DNA from: Subsaximicrobium wynnwilliamsii | GTDB lineage: Bacteria; Bacteroidota; Bacteroidia; Flavobacteriales; Flavobacteriaceae | Assembly: GCF_007997225.1 (NCBI RefSeq) | Contig: NZ_VORM01000001.1 | Span: 290,224 to 354,223 of the forward strand | DNA length: 64,000 nucleotides | Reading direction: 5' to 3' | Shown here: positions 26,649 through 35,509 of the stretch, piece after piece | Layout: each line of letters opens with the position of its first letter | Numbering within the stretch: the stretch's first letter is position 1 | Translations under genes and position numbers: made by a program | Notes under the pieces: generated by a model | Seen by the model: the letters and a program-made list of their open reading frames with translations, nothing else | Databases searched by the model: none | What the model was told of the DNA's origin: nothing

Positions 26649-27026
26649 TCAATCCCCAATATCCGTTTCGTGACGGATTACATCCTTGACCTTCGCCAAT
26701 AAATCCTCTATCTCAAAAGGTTTACTTATAAAATTTGTGGCTCCAGCCTTAATACACAATGTCTTGGCGCCATCAAGAGCAGACATCATGGGGACTGGTG
26801 TATCTGAAATAGTATCTGTTTTTCTGATTTCAGAGCAGATAACCGTCCCATCCATGCCGTTCAATAGCTTATCCATTATTACCAAGTCAAATTGATCTTG
26901 CTGAAGACATTTGATGGTTTGATCTGCCAACCTTAAGAGCTTTACCTCATATCCACTTAATTCAAGCAGGTCATGGATCATAATGCCAAGATTAAGATCG
27001 TCCTCGACTAGTAAAACTTTATTCAT
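26649..27026 (-). CDS. Stand-alone response-regulator receiver
   Basis: This 125-aa protein is a single receiver (CheY-like) domain without an output domain. The acidic pocket is VEDD (residues 7-10), the phospho-acceptor is Asp52 (LVIMDKLLNG) and the conserved Lys lies in FISKPFE. It is the third gene of a - strand set, 24 bp after another receiver gene and downstream of the hybrid CheB/CheR/kinase. It probably accepts phosphate from that kinase or interacts with it; with no output domain it must act by protein contact. Confidence 0.92.
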   Translation of the reverse strand: MNKVLLVEDDLNLGIMIHDLLELSGYEVKLLRLADQTIKCLQQDQFDLVIMDKLLNGMDGTVICSEIRKTDTISDTPVPMMSALDGAKTLCIKAGATNFISKPFEIEDLLAKVKDVIRHETDIGD

Positions 27027-27050
27027 TTTGATTGTTTTAGAGTGCGCTCA

Positions 27051-27419
27051 TTAGCCCGTTGCTTGTTGTAACATAGCCTCAATCTTTGAAAAAAGGAGTT
27101 TCATCTCAAAGGGCTTGGCTATGAAATCTGTGGCCCCGGCCGACAAACATTTTGTTTCAACTGCAGTATCTGCAGACATCATGAGTATTGGTAGGTGGGC
27201 GGTAGTTTCAGTTTCCTGTAGCTCCTTGCAAATTGCTGCACCACTAACGCCAAATATAAATTGATCCAACATGACCAAATCAATGTCATGTTGGAGTATG
27301 TTATCGATCGTTTGCTCAGGTTTGTTTGAGATCACTGGCAAATAGCCTTTAGAGCTCAGCATGAATTTTAGCATTTCCCCAATTATGCGATCATCATCAA
27401 CCACCAATATTTTAATCAT
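27051..27419 (-). CDS. Stand-alone response-regulator receiver
   Basis: This 122-aa CheY-like receiver has VDDD (7-10), phospho-acceptor Asp52 (LVMLDQFIFG), the Thr/Ser position in ILMMSAD and Lys in FIAKPFE. Its start codon lies 2 bp after the stop of the large kinase gene, so it is translationally close to it. It resembles the next receiver strongly (ATNF/DFISKPFE, LDxxxxG pattern), suggesting a tandem duplication with divergence. It likely forms a phosphorelay with the kinase. Confidence 0.92.
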   Translation of the reverse strand: MIKILVVDDDRIIGEMLKFMLSSKGYLPVISNKPEQTIDNILQHDIDLVMLDQFIFGVSGAAICKELQETETTAHLPILMMSADTAVETKCLSAGATDFIAKPFEMKLLFSKIEAMLQQATG

Positions 27420-27421
27420 GT

Positions 27422-30400
27422 TTATTCCTTTTTTTCATTTGTTTTAGTATGGACGGGCAGCGTAAATATAAATTCTGAACCCTCTCCTTTTTTGCTCTTC
27501 ACTTTTACCCGACCCTTGTGCCGCTCTATCATCTCCTTGGCCAAATACAGCCCGATCCCAAAACCGGCAAAGGTTTCCTCATTCTTGCCACTTACACGGT
27601 AAAAACGTTTAAAAATGTTTTGTTGATCCTTCTTTTCAATACCAATACCATGATCTTTTACGCTTACTGAAACCGTTTTATCATTTGTTTGAAAGACCTT
27701 GATTTCAACGTTTTGGTCATTTGGTGAATACTTGATGGCATTGGTAATAAAATTGATAAGCACCTGCCCTATCCTGTCCCTATCTGCATGGACCTGGCAA
27801 GCGCTTTCTATCTTCAATCGAATGTTGGTTTGTTTGTGGGCGTATTCAATATCCTTAATGGTGGCCTCGACGAGCTCGTTTAAATTGAATACTTCGTTTT
27901 GTAAAAGGAGTTGATTGTCTTCAAGCCGATCAAGGTCCAACATTTCAGAAATCAATCGTGTTAACCTGGTAATTTGGCTATCAATACGTTGCAAGGATGG
28001 TTTTATGGGCAGCGATTCCCATTGGATGTCGGTATCGTCTTCCAAAAAACTCAACAGGAGCTGTGTGTATCCCTTTATAGAGGTGATTGGGGTTTTGAGC
28101 TCATGACTTACCATTTTAAGAAAGCCCTCTTTGCGTTTCTCCTCTTCCTTTAATTTGTGTATTTCGGTATTTGCGGCTAACCACGTAAGGATGTTTCCGT
28201 TTTCATCCTTTACAGGGATAGATCGGGTAATGTGCCATTTATAATCGCCATTTCTGTCAAGGATTCTGAATTCCATTTCAAAGGCGTTTTCGGCCTTCAG
28301 CGCGCTATTCCAGTTTTGTTCCACTGTGGGCAATTCCTCTGGATGAATCAATTTTTCCCAGCCCTGTTCTATGAGCTTTTTCATATCCCATCCCGTAAAA
28401 TCTGTCCAAGCTTTGTTGTAATAAAACACCTCCCCAGCAGCAGTGGCATTGGAGATCATGTCTGGCACCAATTCTGTCATTTGGTGGTAGCGGGCTTCGC
28501 TTTCCCTTATTTCTTTATTGAATTCGGCCTGTGCGGTAAATTCGCTGGCGATAATCGCCACCCCAACAACATTTCCTTGAATATCCCGTTGGGGTTGGAA
28601 CACAAAATTGTAATAGGAAAGTTTTCTTTTGCCGTCTCGTACTAAAATTACGCGCCTTTCATGGGCGTGATAGGGTTTTCCAGTTTTATAGACTTCACGT
28701 AAAAGGTCGCCCAATCCTTGTTCTTCCAGTTCTGGTGCCGAATCTAGGAATCGTTTGCCAATAACCCCTCTCCCTTTTCCCAGTTGATCCAAAAAGGCAT
28801 CGTTTGCCACTGTAAGTGTAAGATCTTCACCTTCGAGGATTGCCATCAGGGAGGGAGACGAATAGATCATTTCATTGTACTTGTGCACAGTTTCCGAGAT
28901 CTTTTTACGGGCGAGCACCTGCTCAGTTACCTCCATGGCTATGACCATAATTCCTGTGGCTGCCGGATCGCCATCATTCATTGGCTGGTACACGAAGTTA
29001 TAAAATCCTCTTTTGCTCTTTGTGTTCCTGTTAATTTTCACTTCCACTTCCTTGCCAAAATAAGGTTCCCCGCTCTTTACTACTTCATCAAAAAGCGCTT
29101 TGATGCCTTGCGTTTTTAACTCTGGAAGCGATTCGAAGATGCTCTTACCAATAAGGTGCTTGTCTTTTTCCACCAAACTCAGGTAAGAATCGTTGGCTAA
29201 TTCTACCTGATAATCTTCGCCGCTCAAAAGCATGATGGCTACTGGTGCCTGCATCACAAGATTTTTGAATTTCTCTAAAAGTTCCTGCTCCCTCTGTAGA
29301 AGGCGTTTTTTTTCCGTAATATCTTCAATGGCCAATAAGATCATTTTTCTGGATTCGCGCTCTCCTTTTATTTTCCTGGCGTTCAAGAGCATGGTGCGCT
29401 CCCCGATGGACTCAAAAGTATGGATCATCTCAAAATCGAAAAAGCTTTCGGCTTCTGGGAGTATGGATTCCAGCAGGTTTCGCAATGCAGGGATGTTCCA
29501 TTGTTTATTGCCCAGTTCATAGATCAAACTGCCTTCTGTATCGGTTTCGTTTACTTTGAAGGTTTTATAAAAGGATTCGTTTGCGGTAATGACCTTGAGG
29601 TTTTTGTCCAGCACCACCAAAGGTTCACGCACGGTCATGATGATGCCTTCGGCAAAATTGCGCTCGTCGGTTACCTGCTCATTTAAGCCAATGAGTTCTT
29701 GGTTGACCGCAGTGATCTCTTCGTTGGTACTTTGCAATTCCTCCTTGCTAGTTTCCAACTCTTCGTTGAGACTTTGCAGCTCCTCTCCGCTACTCAACAG
29801 TTCTTCGTTGGCACTTTGCAGTTCTTCGTTGGCGGCTTCCTGATCTTCTGAAATGGCTCGCATATCTTCTCGACTTTGCACAAGTTCGTTTTCCAATTGC
29901 TCAATCCGCAGGTCTTTTTCATCCTTTTTATCACGCTTGCCTCCACTGGTCGAACTCGCAGGTGCCAGAGGTGGATAAAATAAAATAAGGTAGTGGGATT
30001 CTTCCATATTGGGCAGCGGGACGGCTTCTATGGCAATCAACTGCCTGTTGTCATTAATATGAAACGGAATCTCTTCCTTTTTTTCCGAAGCATTGCTCTT
30101 TTTTACCTTGTGCAAGATATTGCGCAGCTCAAAAGCTAGGCCTCCCTTCGCCATCTTCATGAGGTTATGACTTGGAGCGCCTCCCTTTTGTCCTAAATAA
30201 TCGCCGGTGTTGCCTCGAAAAAGCACGATGTCCATGCTTTCGTCAACCACCACGCTGGCGGGGGTGTAGTTGCTCAGCAACAACTCATCTGCCGTTTTTT
30301 GAAAGTCGGTGCGTCTATTTTCTATAGCAGTTGTCCTATTTTTCCCTTTGTGTAATGTTTGATCATGCTGCTGGCTGTAGGGAAACATTAATTTTCCATG

Positions 30401-31885
30401 GACATCATTCCGCAGGAATAGCTTATCGCTTTTGCTAACCGCTGTAAAATGATCTGACGTACTGCCGGTTGTCTCCGATTTCCCCAGCAATAGATAGCTT
30501 TTTGCTTTTAGCGCATAATGAAATGTGGTAAGCGCCCTTTTCTGCAGGTAGGGCTGAAAGTAGATCAGTACGTTGCGGCAGCTGATCAGGTCCATACTGC
30601 CAAAAGGCGGATCCTTTAAAAAATTATGCACTGCAAATACGCAGAGCTCCCGCAATTCTTTATTAATCTGGTACCCTCCGTTGTATTTGCTGAAAAATTT
30701 CTTCAAGCGCTCTGAACTTACGCCATCGACCTCGTCCTTGGTATAGACTCCCTTACGGGCTATCGCAACGGCCGGCTCGCTGATGTCTGAAGCAAAAATC
30801 TGTATTTTTTCTTTTGACGATGCTCCAGAAGTTTTGTACAGTTCTGGGTGAGCATTCAAATATTCCTTGATGCACATGGCCAAGGAATAAGCCTCCTGGC
30901 CCGTACTGCATCCTGCTACCCAAAGGCGTATGGTGGAATTGTCCTTATTGTTTTGCGCAATTTTGGGCAAGATGGATTCACACAACTTTTCAAAAATATC
31001 GGAATCCCTAAAAAAGGATGTCACAGGGATGAGCAGGTCTTGGTAAAGCAAATCCTGTTCTTCCGTGTTGTCTCTTAAATAGTCCAAATAGTTGCTAGGC
31101 TTTTTGTTTTTGTTGATGCCCATCCTACGTAAGATCCTTCGGTGGATGGTGGTTTGCTTGTAATAGGTAAAATCTGTTCCCTTGCGGGTGCGCAACAGAC
31201 TAAGGATTTGGCGAAATGCCTGCTCATCAGGTTCTGAAACGGGGTCCTTTTCTTGCCCGTCCTTATCAAGCTTGGCGAGCATAGCAATTATTTTTTTTGG
31301 TATGTTCTCTGGCGGAAGGATAAAATCCACCACACCGGCATCTATAGCATTGCGGGGCATGTCCTTCCATTCGGCAGATGCTTCGTCTTGGGCAAAGGTC
31401 ATCCCGCCTTGCTCCTTGATGGCCTCAAGGCCCGCAGTGCCGTCTGACCCAGTTCCCGTAAGCACGACACCGAGGGAATGGGATTGATGCACAAGCGCTA
31501 AAGAATTGAAGAAAAGGTTTATGGGAAGGTTTATGTTGTTGCTCTTTGGTGCCGGGCGTGGGTTGAGTTTTAGCACGCCTTCGGTTGCCAGCAGCATTTT
31601 ATTGCTGGGGATGATATAGATATTGTTGGGTGCTACCTTAATGTCATCGGTAATCTCCAATACCGGTATCTTGGTGGCCTTTTGGAGAAGCTCTGGCAAG
31701 AGGCTGTCATGGTTAGGGTCTAAATGTTGTACCAAAACGTAGGCCATTCCTGAATCTTCCGGGATTGCGCTGAGTAATTTTTTAAATGCCGCCAAACCAC
31801 CTGCTGACGCACCGACCCCGACAACTGGAAATTTATTTTTGGATTTTTCTAAGGACTCTTCTTGTTTGTTCTCTTTTTGGCTCAC
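27422..31885 (-). CDS. CheB-CheR-multi-PAS hybrid histidine kinase
   Basis: This 1487-aa protein uses a GTG start. Domains in order: CheB methylesterase (about 19-200; Ser27 in VGASAGG, His54 in VQHLDPNHDS, Asp in GTGSDGTAG); CheR methyltransferase (about 230-490; VTSFFRD, WVAGCSTGQEAYSLAM, FASDIS, LISCRNVLIYF); a long coiled coil (about 640-735) built of repeats such as ANEELQS and LNEELETS; about four PAS domains (740-1250); and a HisKA/HATPase kinase with His about 1261 (MVSHELKTPITS) and GFGIGLYLAKEM. No transmembrane segment is seen, so it is cytoplasmic. No chemoreceptor, CheA or flagellar gene is nearby, so it is probably a general sensor rather than chemotaxis protein. Two receiver genes follow in the same operon. 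Confidence 0.93.
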   Translation of the reverse strand: MSQKENKQEESLEKSKNKFPVVGVGASAGGLAAFKKLLSAIPEDSGMAYVLVQHLDPNHDSLLPELLQKATKIPVLEITDDIKVAPNNIYIIPSNKMLLATEGVLKLNPRPAPKSNNINLPINLFFNSLALVHQSHSLGVVLTGTGSDGTAGLEAIKEQGGMTFAQDEASAEWKDMPRNAIDAGVVDFILPPENIPKKIIAMLAKLDKDGQEKDPVSEPDEQAFRQILSLLRTRKGTDFTYYKQTTIHRRILRRMGINKNKKPSNYLDYLRDNTEEQDLLYQDLLIPVTSFFRDSDIFEKLCESILPKIAQNNKDNSTIRLWVAGCSTGQEAYSLAMCIKEYLNAHPELYKTSGASSKEKIQIFASDISEPAVAIARKGVYTKDEVDGVSSERLKKFFSKYNGGYQINKELRELCVFAVHNFLKDPPFGSMDLISCRNVLIYFQPYLQKRALTTFHYALKAKSYLLLGKSETTGSTSDHFTAVSKSDKLFLRNDVHGKLMFPYSQQHDQTLHKGKNRTTAIENRRTDFQKTADELLLSNYTPASVVVDESMDIVLFRGNTGDYLGQKGGAPSHNLMKMAKGGLAFELRNILHKVKKSNASEKKEEIPFHINDNRQLIAIEAVPLPNMEESHYLILFYPPLAPASSTSGGKRDKKDEKDLRIEQLENELVQSREDMRAISEDQEAANEELQSANEELLSSGEELQSLNEELETSKEELQSTNEEITAVNQELIGLNEQVTDERNFAEGIIMTVREPLVVLDKNLKVITANESFYKTFKVNETDTEGSLIYELGNKQWNIPALRNLLESILPEAESFFDFEMIHTFESIGERTMLLNARKIKGERESRKMILLAIEDITEKKRLLQREQELLEKFKNLVMQAPVAIMLLSGEDYQVELANDSYLSLVEKDKHLIGKSIFESLPELKTQGIKALFDEVVKSGEPYFGKEVEVKINRNTKSKRGFYNFVYQPMNDGDPAATGIMVIAMEVTEQVLARKKISETVHKYNEMIYSSPSLMAILEGEDLTLTVANDAFLDQLGKGRGVIGKRFLDSAPELEEQGLGDLLREVYKTGKPYHAHERRVILVRDGKRKLSYYNFVFQPQRDIQGNVVGVAIIASEFTAQAEFNKEIRESEARYHQMTELVPDMISNATAAGEVFYYNKAWTDFTGWDMKKLIEQGWEKLIHPEELPTVEQNWNSALKAENAFEMEFRILDRNGDYKWHITRSIPVKDENGNILTWLAANTEIHKLKEEEKRKEGFLKMVSHELKTPITSIKGYTQLLLSFLEDDTDIQWESLPIKPSLQRIDSQITRLTRLISEMLDLDRLEDNQLLLQNEVFNLNELVEATIKDIEYAHKQTNIRLKIESACQVHADRDRIGQVLINFITNAIKYSPNDQNVEIKVFQTNDKTVSVSVKDHGIGIEKKDQQNIFKRFYRVSGKNEETFAGFGIGLYLAKEMIERHKGRVKVKSKKGEGSEFIFTLPVHTKTNEKKE

Positions 31886-32171
31886 TTTCTTGCATGTTTT
31901 AACTTAGGGAAACGATGTGGAGCTATTGAAAACCCTCAGGATTATATTATTGAATCAGTAGGCGATTGCTTTATAGTACTCTATAATGCTAAGCGAACAC
32001 TAATGCTGTAATTTACAAAAATATGCTCGCTGTTGCTAATGAAATGAAAATAACTGTTTTTCCAAATTCAGGTTGAATCTATGAATTAGAAGCAATTATT
32101 GAACATAACAAATTTTAAGTGCTAAGCCAATACCACCTCAATACCATCTCCATGTTTCAGAAGCATATCTG

Positions 32172-33965
32172 CTATTGATCAGGTTCATCTCTGGACTCCA
32201 AGGCAATTCTGTCTTTTGGCAATCCCAAACCTTCTTCCAACTCACAGATATACGCTATGAGTTTTTCCCTTAACTCGCACTGTAAATTCCAAGCGGTAAA
32301 AGGATCTTTAGCACTGCACAAGGCTCTAATCTTAATGGCTTTTTCAGTAGATTCCACCACTTGCACGGAGGGGGAGATTTGTTTATCCCAGGTTGGGGAT
32401 TCTTTCAAGAGTTCTTCATATTTTTCACGCACTTTTTGGATGTTTATTCTATAATCGGTATAAATATCAATGGAACGAATTTGTTTTGAACCACGCATTG
32501 ACCAATTTTCAAATGAATTTGAGATGACACTTTTAAGCGGTGTAACGATTCTTCTTTCATCCCAAGTTTTAACGATCATAAAAACAAAACCAATGTCTTC
32601 CACATGGCCCCATTGACCATCGAATAATACCAAATCACCAATTTGAGCTGGTTTAGTGATTGCTATTTGAATTCCCGCAATAATGTTACCCAAAGTACCT
32701 TGGGCAGCAATACCAATAATTATGGTAGCAACCCCGGCAGAAGCAAAGAGTGTTGTCCCCAAGTTTTTGAAACTTTCAAATTGAGAAAGAATGATGCCAG
32801 TTCCTGTCAAAAAAATAATGAATGACACCACCCTTCTGGCTACTGATAGTTGGGTTAGGACTTGACGGCTTTCTAAGTTTTCTTCGGCATAGATATCATC
32901 GGTTCTATTTTCTGCCATATAAAAGATAAAGGCATTTAAAATACGCATAATAAACCAAGTACCACATACTACTGTTGCAATCAAAAGCATTGTATAAAAC
33001 CAATTTGCAAAATCGCCGCTAAATACTATTAAGTTGTTCAAAAGCAAATATAGCGCAAGCATCCCAACGAAATATGCAGCAGGTATCGCTAGGCGCGAAG
33101 AGAAAGAAGATATCCATTCCCACTTTGATCTACCAAAGATGCGTTTCAAGATGAGCATCGTGATCCAACCTAAGCCATAGGCTATGCCCATTGAAATAAA
33201 TAATCCAACGATTTTCCAAATAGGTATTTTTAAAAATTCTCCTTTCAATCCCCAACCATCTGGGACGAGTTGAACCATTTTGGTAGGCCCATAGGCAGCG
33301 TAGAGTGCGTCAATATGTTCCACAGTATTGGCAGAAATGACCCAGTATGGCGGCTCGGTTTTGTATTTTACCCGTTGGAGTCTCAGGGTTACATCTCGTT
33401 CTTTGAGATTTAATTTCCCAAAAGCGATGCTCTTTCGTGGTTCTCCGGCAACCGCCTTATTTTTAGCGAATATTTTATCGACCTGCCCATCAGGTCTCTC
33501 AGATAATTTGTCCCAATCAATAGAGACATTTTTATTGATGATGATGTAGAGTTTTTGGGCTAATTGCTCTATTTGTTCATTAGAAACATCATCAGAAATT
33601 AAATTTAAATTGAAGGAATGGGCAGCCTTGAGATAATCGGCATTTCTTGCGCTCAAAATAAAATTTTCAAGAGAAGCTTGGGGCGTTTCTCTGTTCACGC
33701 TCATTTCCGAGCGATCAAAAAATTGATTTCTATGCTGAATAACATAATAATTCTCTTCAGACCCCTGAAATGAACTTGTTTTAATATTAGCCTTTACTAT
33801 GGTACTATCTTTTGAAGGCACATTGGTGCTGGTTGAGTCTTGAGCTTTTGCAGTGTAAACTCCTATTCCCACCATATTGCTTAAAAGAATAAATAGAAAA
33901 GCGTTTACCATAGTTTTTATGGAGACTTGCTTGTCATACTTTGAGAATCCAATTATTGTTTTCAA
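32172..33965 (-). CDS. MscS-family mechanosensitive channel with signal peptide
   Basis: This 597-aa protein starts at a TTG codon; the next in-frame ATG (33909-33911) would remove the charged N-region of the leader, so the TTG start is preferred but uncertain. The leader ends AKAQ. A periplasmic-like region (about 45-250) precedes four or five membrane segments (about 250-430), then the MscS pore and beta domain: GIAAQGTLGNIIAGIQIAITKPAQIGD and VEDIGFVFMIVKTWDERRIVTP. It probably releases solutes after osmotic downshock at the inner membrane. It stands alone, with 286 bp to the kinase operon and 528 bp to the iron transporter genes. Confidence 0.9.
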   Translation of the reverse strand: MKTIIGFSKYDKQVSIKTMVNAFLFILLSNMVGIGVYTAKAQDSTSTNVPSKDSTIVKANIKTSSFQGSEENYYVIQHRNQFFDRSEMSVNRETPQASLENFILSARNADYLKAAHSFNLNLISDDVSNEQIEQLAQKLYIIINKNVSIDWDKLSERPDGQVDKIFAKNKAVAGEPRKSIAFGKLNLKERDVTLRLQRVKYKTEPPYWVISANTVEHIDALYAAYGPTKMVQLVPDGWGLKGEFLKIPIWKIVGLFISMGIAYGLGWITMLILKRIFGRSKWEWISSFSSRLAIPAAYFVGMLALYLLLNNLIVFSGDFANWFYTMLLIATVVCGTWFIMRILNAFIFYMAENRTDDIYAEENLESRQVLTQLSVARRVVSFIIFLTGTGIILSQFESFKNLGTTLFASAGVATIIIGIAAQGTLGNIIAGIQIAITKPAQIGDLVLFDGQWGHVEDIGFVFMIVKTWDERRIVTPLKSVISNSFENWSMRGSKQIRSIDIYTDYRINIQKVREKYEELLKESPTWDKQISPSVQVVESTEKAIKIRALCSAKDPFTAWNLQCELREKLIAYICELEEGLGLPKDRIALESRDEPDQ

Positions 33966-34493
33966 ACGATCTATTTTTTAAGAATTATGACTACTGACGC
34001 TACAGTTTTTCTGTTGCTTCGAAGGACTATGAAAAAGATGAACCTATTAATTCCCCATCTTGTATTGCCATACTTTTTGGTGAGATTACCCTACCGAAGG
34101 TTTTAGGTAATAATCCTAATTGAACGATCAAGAATTCTCAAAAGGAGCGAATTAGTCCGTTTTTTTAGAAAAAAATCTGTTGAATAATATATTGCTATAT
34201 TGTAAATTATCCTAGCATTAGGTATAATTTATTATAGTGGGAGGGCAAACATTTACCCCCGTTTACTTCGAACTCGTTCGGGTTTTGAGCTAAAGTGTTG
34301 TTGGACTCGATTAAATCACGCTATCTTAATGGCTGAAAAGAGAGCGCTATGTTAGAACCTTTTTCAATATCCAGTCAAGGTCTTCAATTAAAAAAACATT
34401 TAAATTTCCTTCAGAAAAAAATTGAAAGCACTTATGGAAACACATTTTAGAATGGTCTAATAGGAAAAAACCTAGCGTCGTGGTCTAAAGCTT
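33966..34493. other. 528-bp gap without recognised features
   Basis: The stretch between the channel gene and the ABC ATPase gene is AT-rich and has stops in every frame. A short G+C-richer patch (about 34241-34285) holds TCGAACTCGTTCGGGTT, but I see no palindrome, tRNA or promoter that stands out. Confidence 0.6.
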
Positions 34494-35507
34494 CTAAGAT
34501 TCCTGTTCCTGATCAAATTCTAAAATATCCTTCGAATTGAAGCCAATATTAATGGTATCGGCAATGTTTTTATCCTGGGTCATTACGGTTAATTGCTCTC
34601 CAGACTCGAGCTTTAATAGCAATTGGATGGAATCGCCAAGTTCAATTTTTTTAATGACTTGGGCCGTTGTTAGGTATTCACAATCAAAATCGTCTGGGGA
34701 CGGATTCACTTTAATCTTTTCGTTCCGGATGGCATGGCAACAAGTTTCTTTTAAAGGGCAACGAAAGGCATTCTGCAAGTTCTTGTTGATGTGAACGGTG
34801 CTTCCAAATAATGAAGCCACATATAAGGTGCTGGGTTTGACGTATAGGTTTGATGCCACATCCTTTTGAATGACTTTGCCATTTTGTAATATCAAAATTT
34901 CATCGGCTACAGAAAGTGCATCTTGGGTGTCGTGGGTAACAAACAACACCGTGACTTCCGTCTTTTTAATGATATCAAACACCTCGTTTCGCAACTGTGT
35001 ACGCAACATGGTATCGAGATTACTAAAAGGCTCGTCCAAAATCAATAGTGAGGGCTCGGGAGCTAGGGCTCTTGCTAAGGCCACGCGCTGCTGCTGCCCT
35101 CCTGAAAGTTGGTGTGGGTAGCGGCTGCCCATATCATCCAAACCCACCAAATCAAGCATGTCTTGTGCCCTCTGTTTCTTGTGCTTTACTTTTGAAATTC
35201 CGTATAAAATATTATCCAAAATGGTCAAGTGCGGAAAAAGTGCATATTCCTGAAACACCAATCCAATCTTTCTTTTCTCAGGTTGCACAAATTTGTTTAG
35301 GGAGGCAATCACTTTTCCGTCCATTGCAATACTTCCATGATCTGGTCTTTCGAGTCCGGCAATTAAGCGAACCAAAGTTGTTTTCCCACTTCCACTTTCC
35401 CCTACAATGGCACACACATGGCCGGCCATCAAGTTGAAGGTCACATCTTCTATGGCGTAATTTTTGCCTTTGTCGAAACTTTTGGAAAGCGAATCAATTG
35501 TTAACAT
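34494..35507 (-). CDS. fbpC: ABC transporter ATP-binding protein (FbpC type)
   Basis: This 337-aa nucleotide-binding subunit energises ferric-iron import. Motifs: Walker A GESGSGKTT (about 36-44), Q-loop VFQEYALFPHLT, signature LSGGQQQRVALARAL, Walker B LLILDEPFSNLD, and switch His in VTHD. A C-terminal regulatory beta domain (about 240-337) follows, with a Cys cluster CPLKETCCHAI that is unusual and could bind metal. It starts 2 bp after the permease stop, as the third gene of the operon. Confidence 0.9.
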   Translation of the reverse strand: MLTIDSLSKSFDKGKNYAIEDVTFNLMAGHVCAIVGESGSGKTTLVRLIAGLERPDHGSIAMDGKVIASLNKFVQPEKRKIGLVFQEYALFPHLTILDNILYGISKVKHKKQRAQDMLDLVGLDDMGSRYPHQLSGGQQQRVALARALAPEPSLLILDEPFSNLDTMLRTQLRNEVFDIIKKTEVTVLFVTHDTQDALSVADEILILQNGKVIQKDVASNLYVKPSTLYVASLFGSTVHINKNLQNAFRCPLKETCCHAIRNEKIKVNPSPDDFDCEYLTTAQVIKKIELGDSIQLLLKLESGEQLTVMTQDKNIADTINIGFNSKDILEFDQEQES

Positions 35508-35509
35508 GG

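Noticed and set aside
27422..31885. A chemotaxis operon
   Set aside because: CheB and CheR domains occur within a sensor kinase; no receptors, CheA/CheW or flagellar genes are present.
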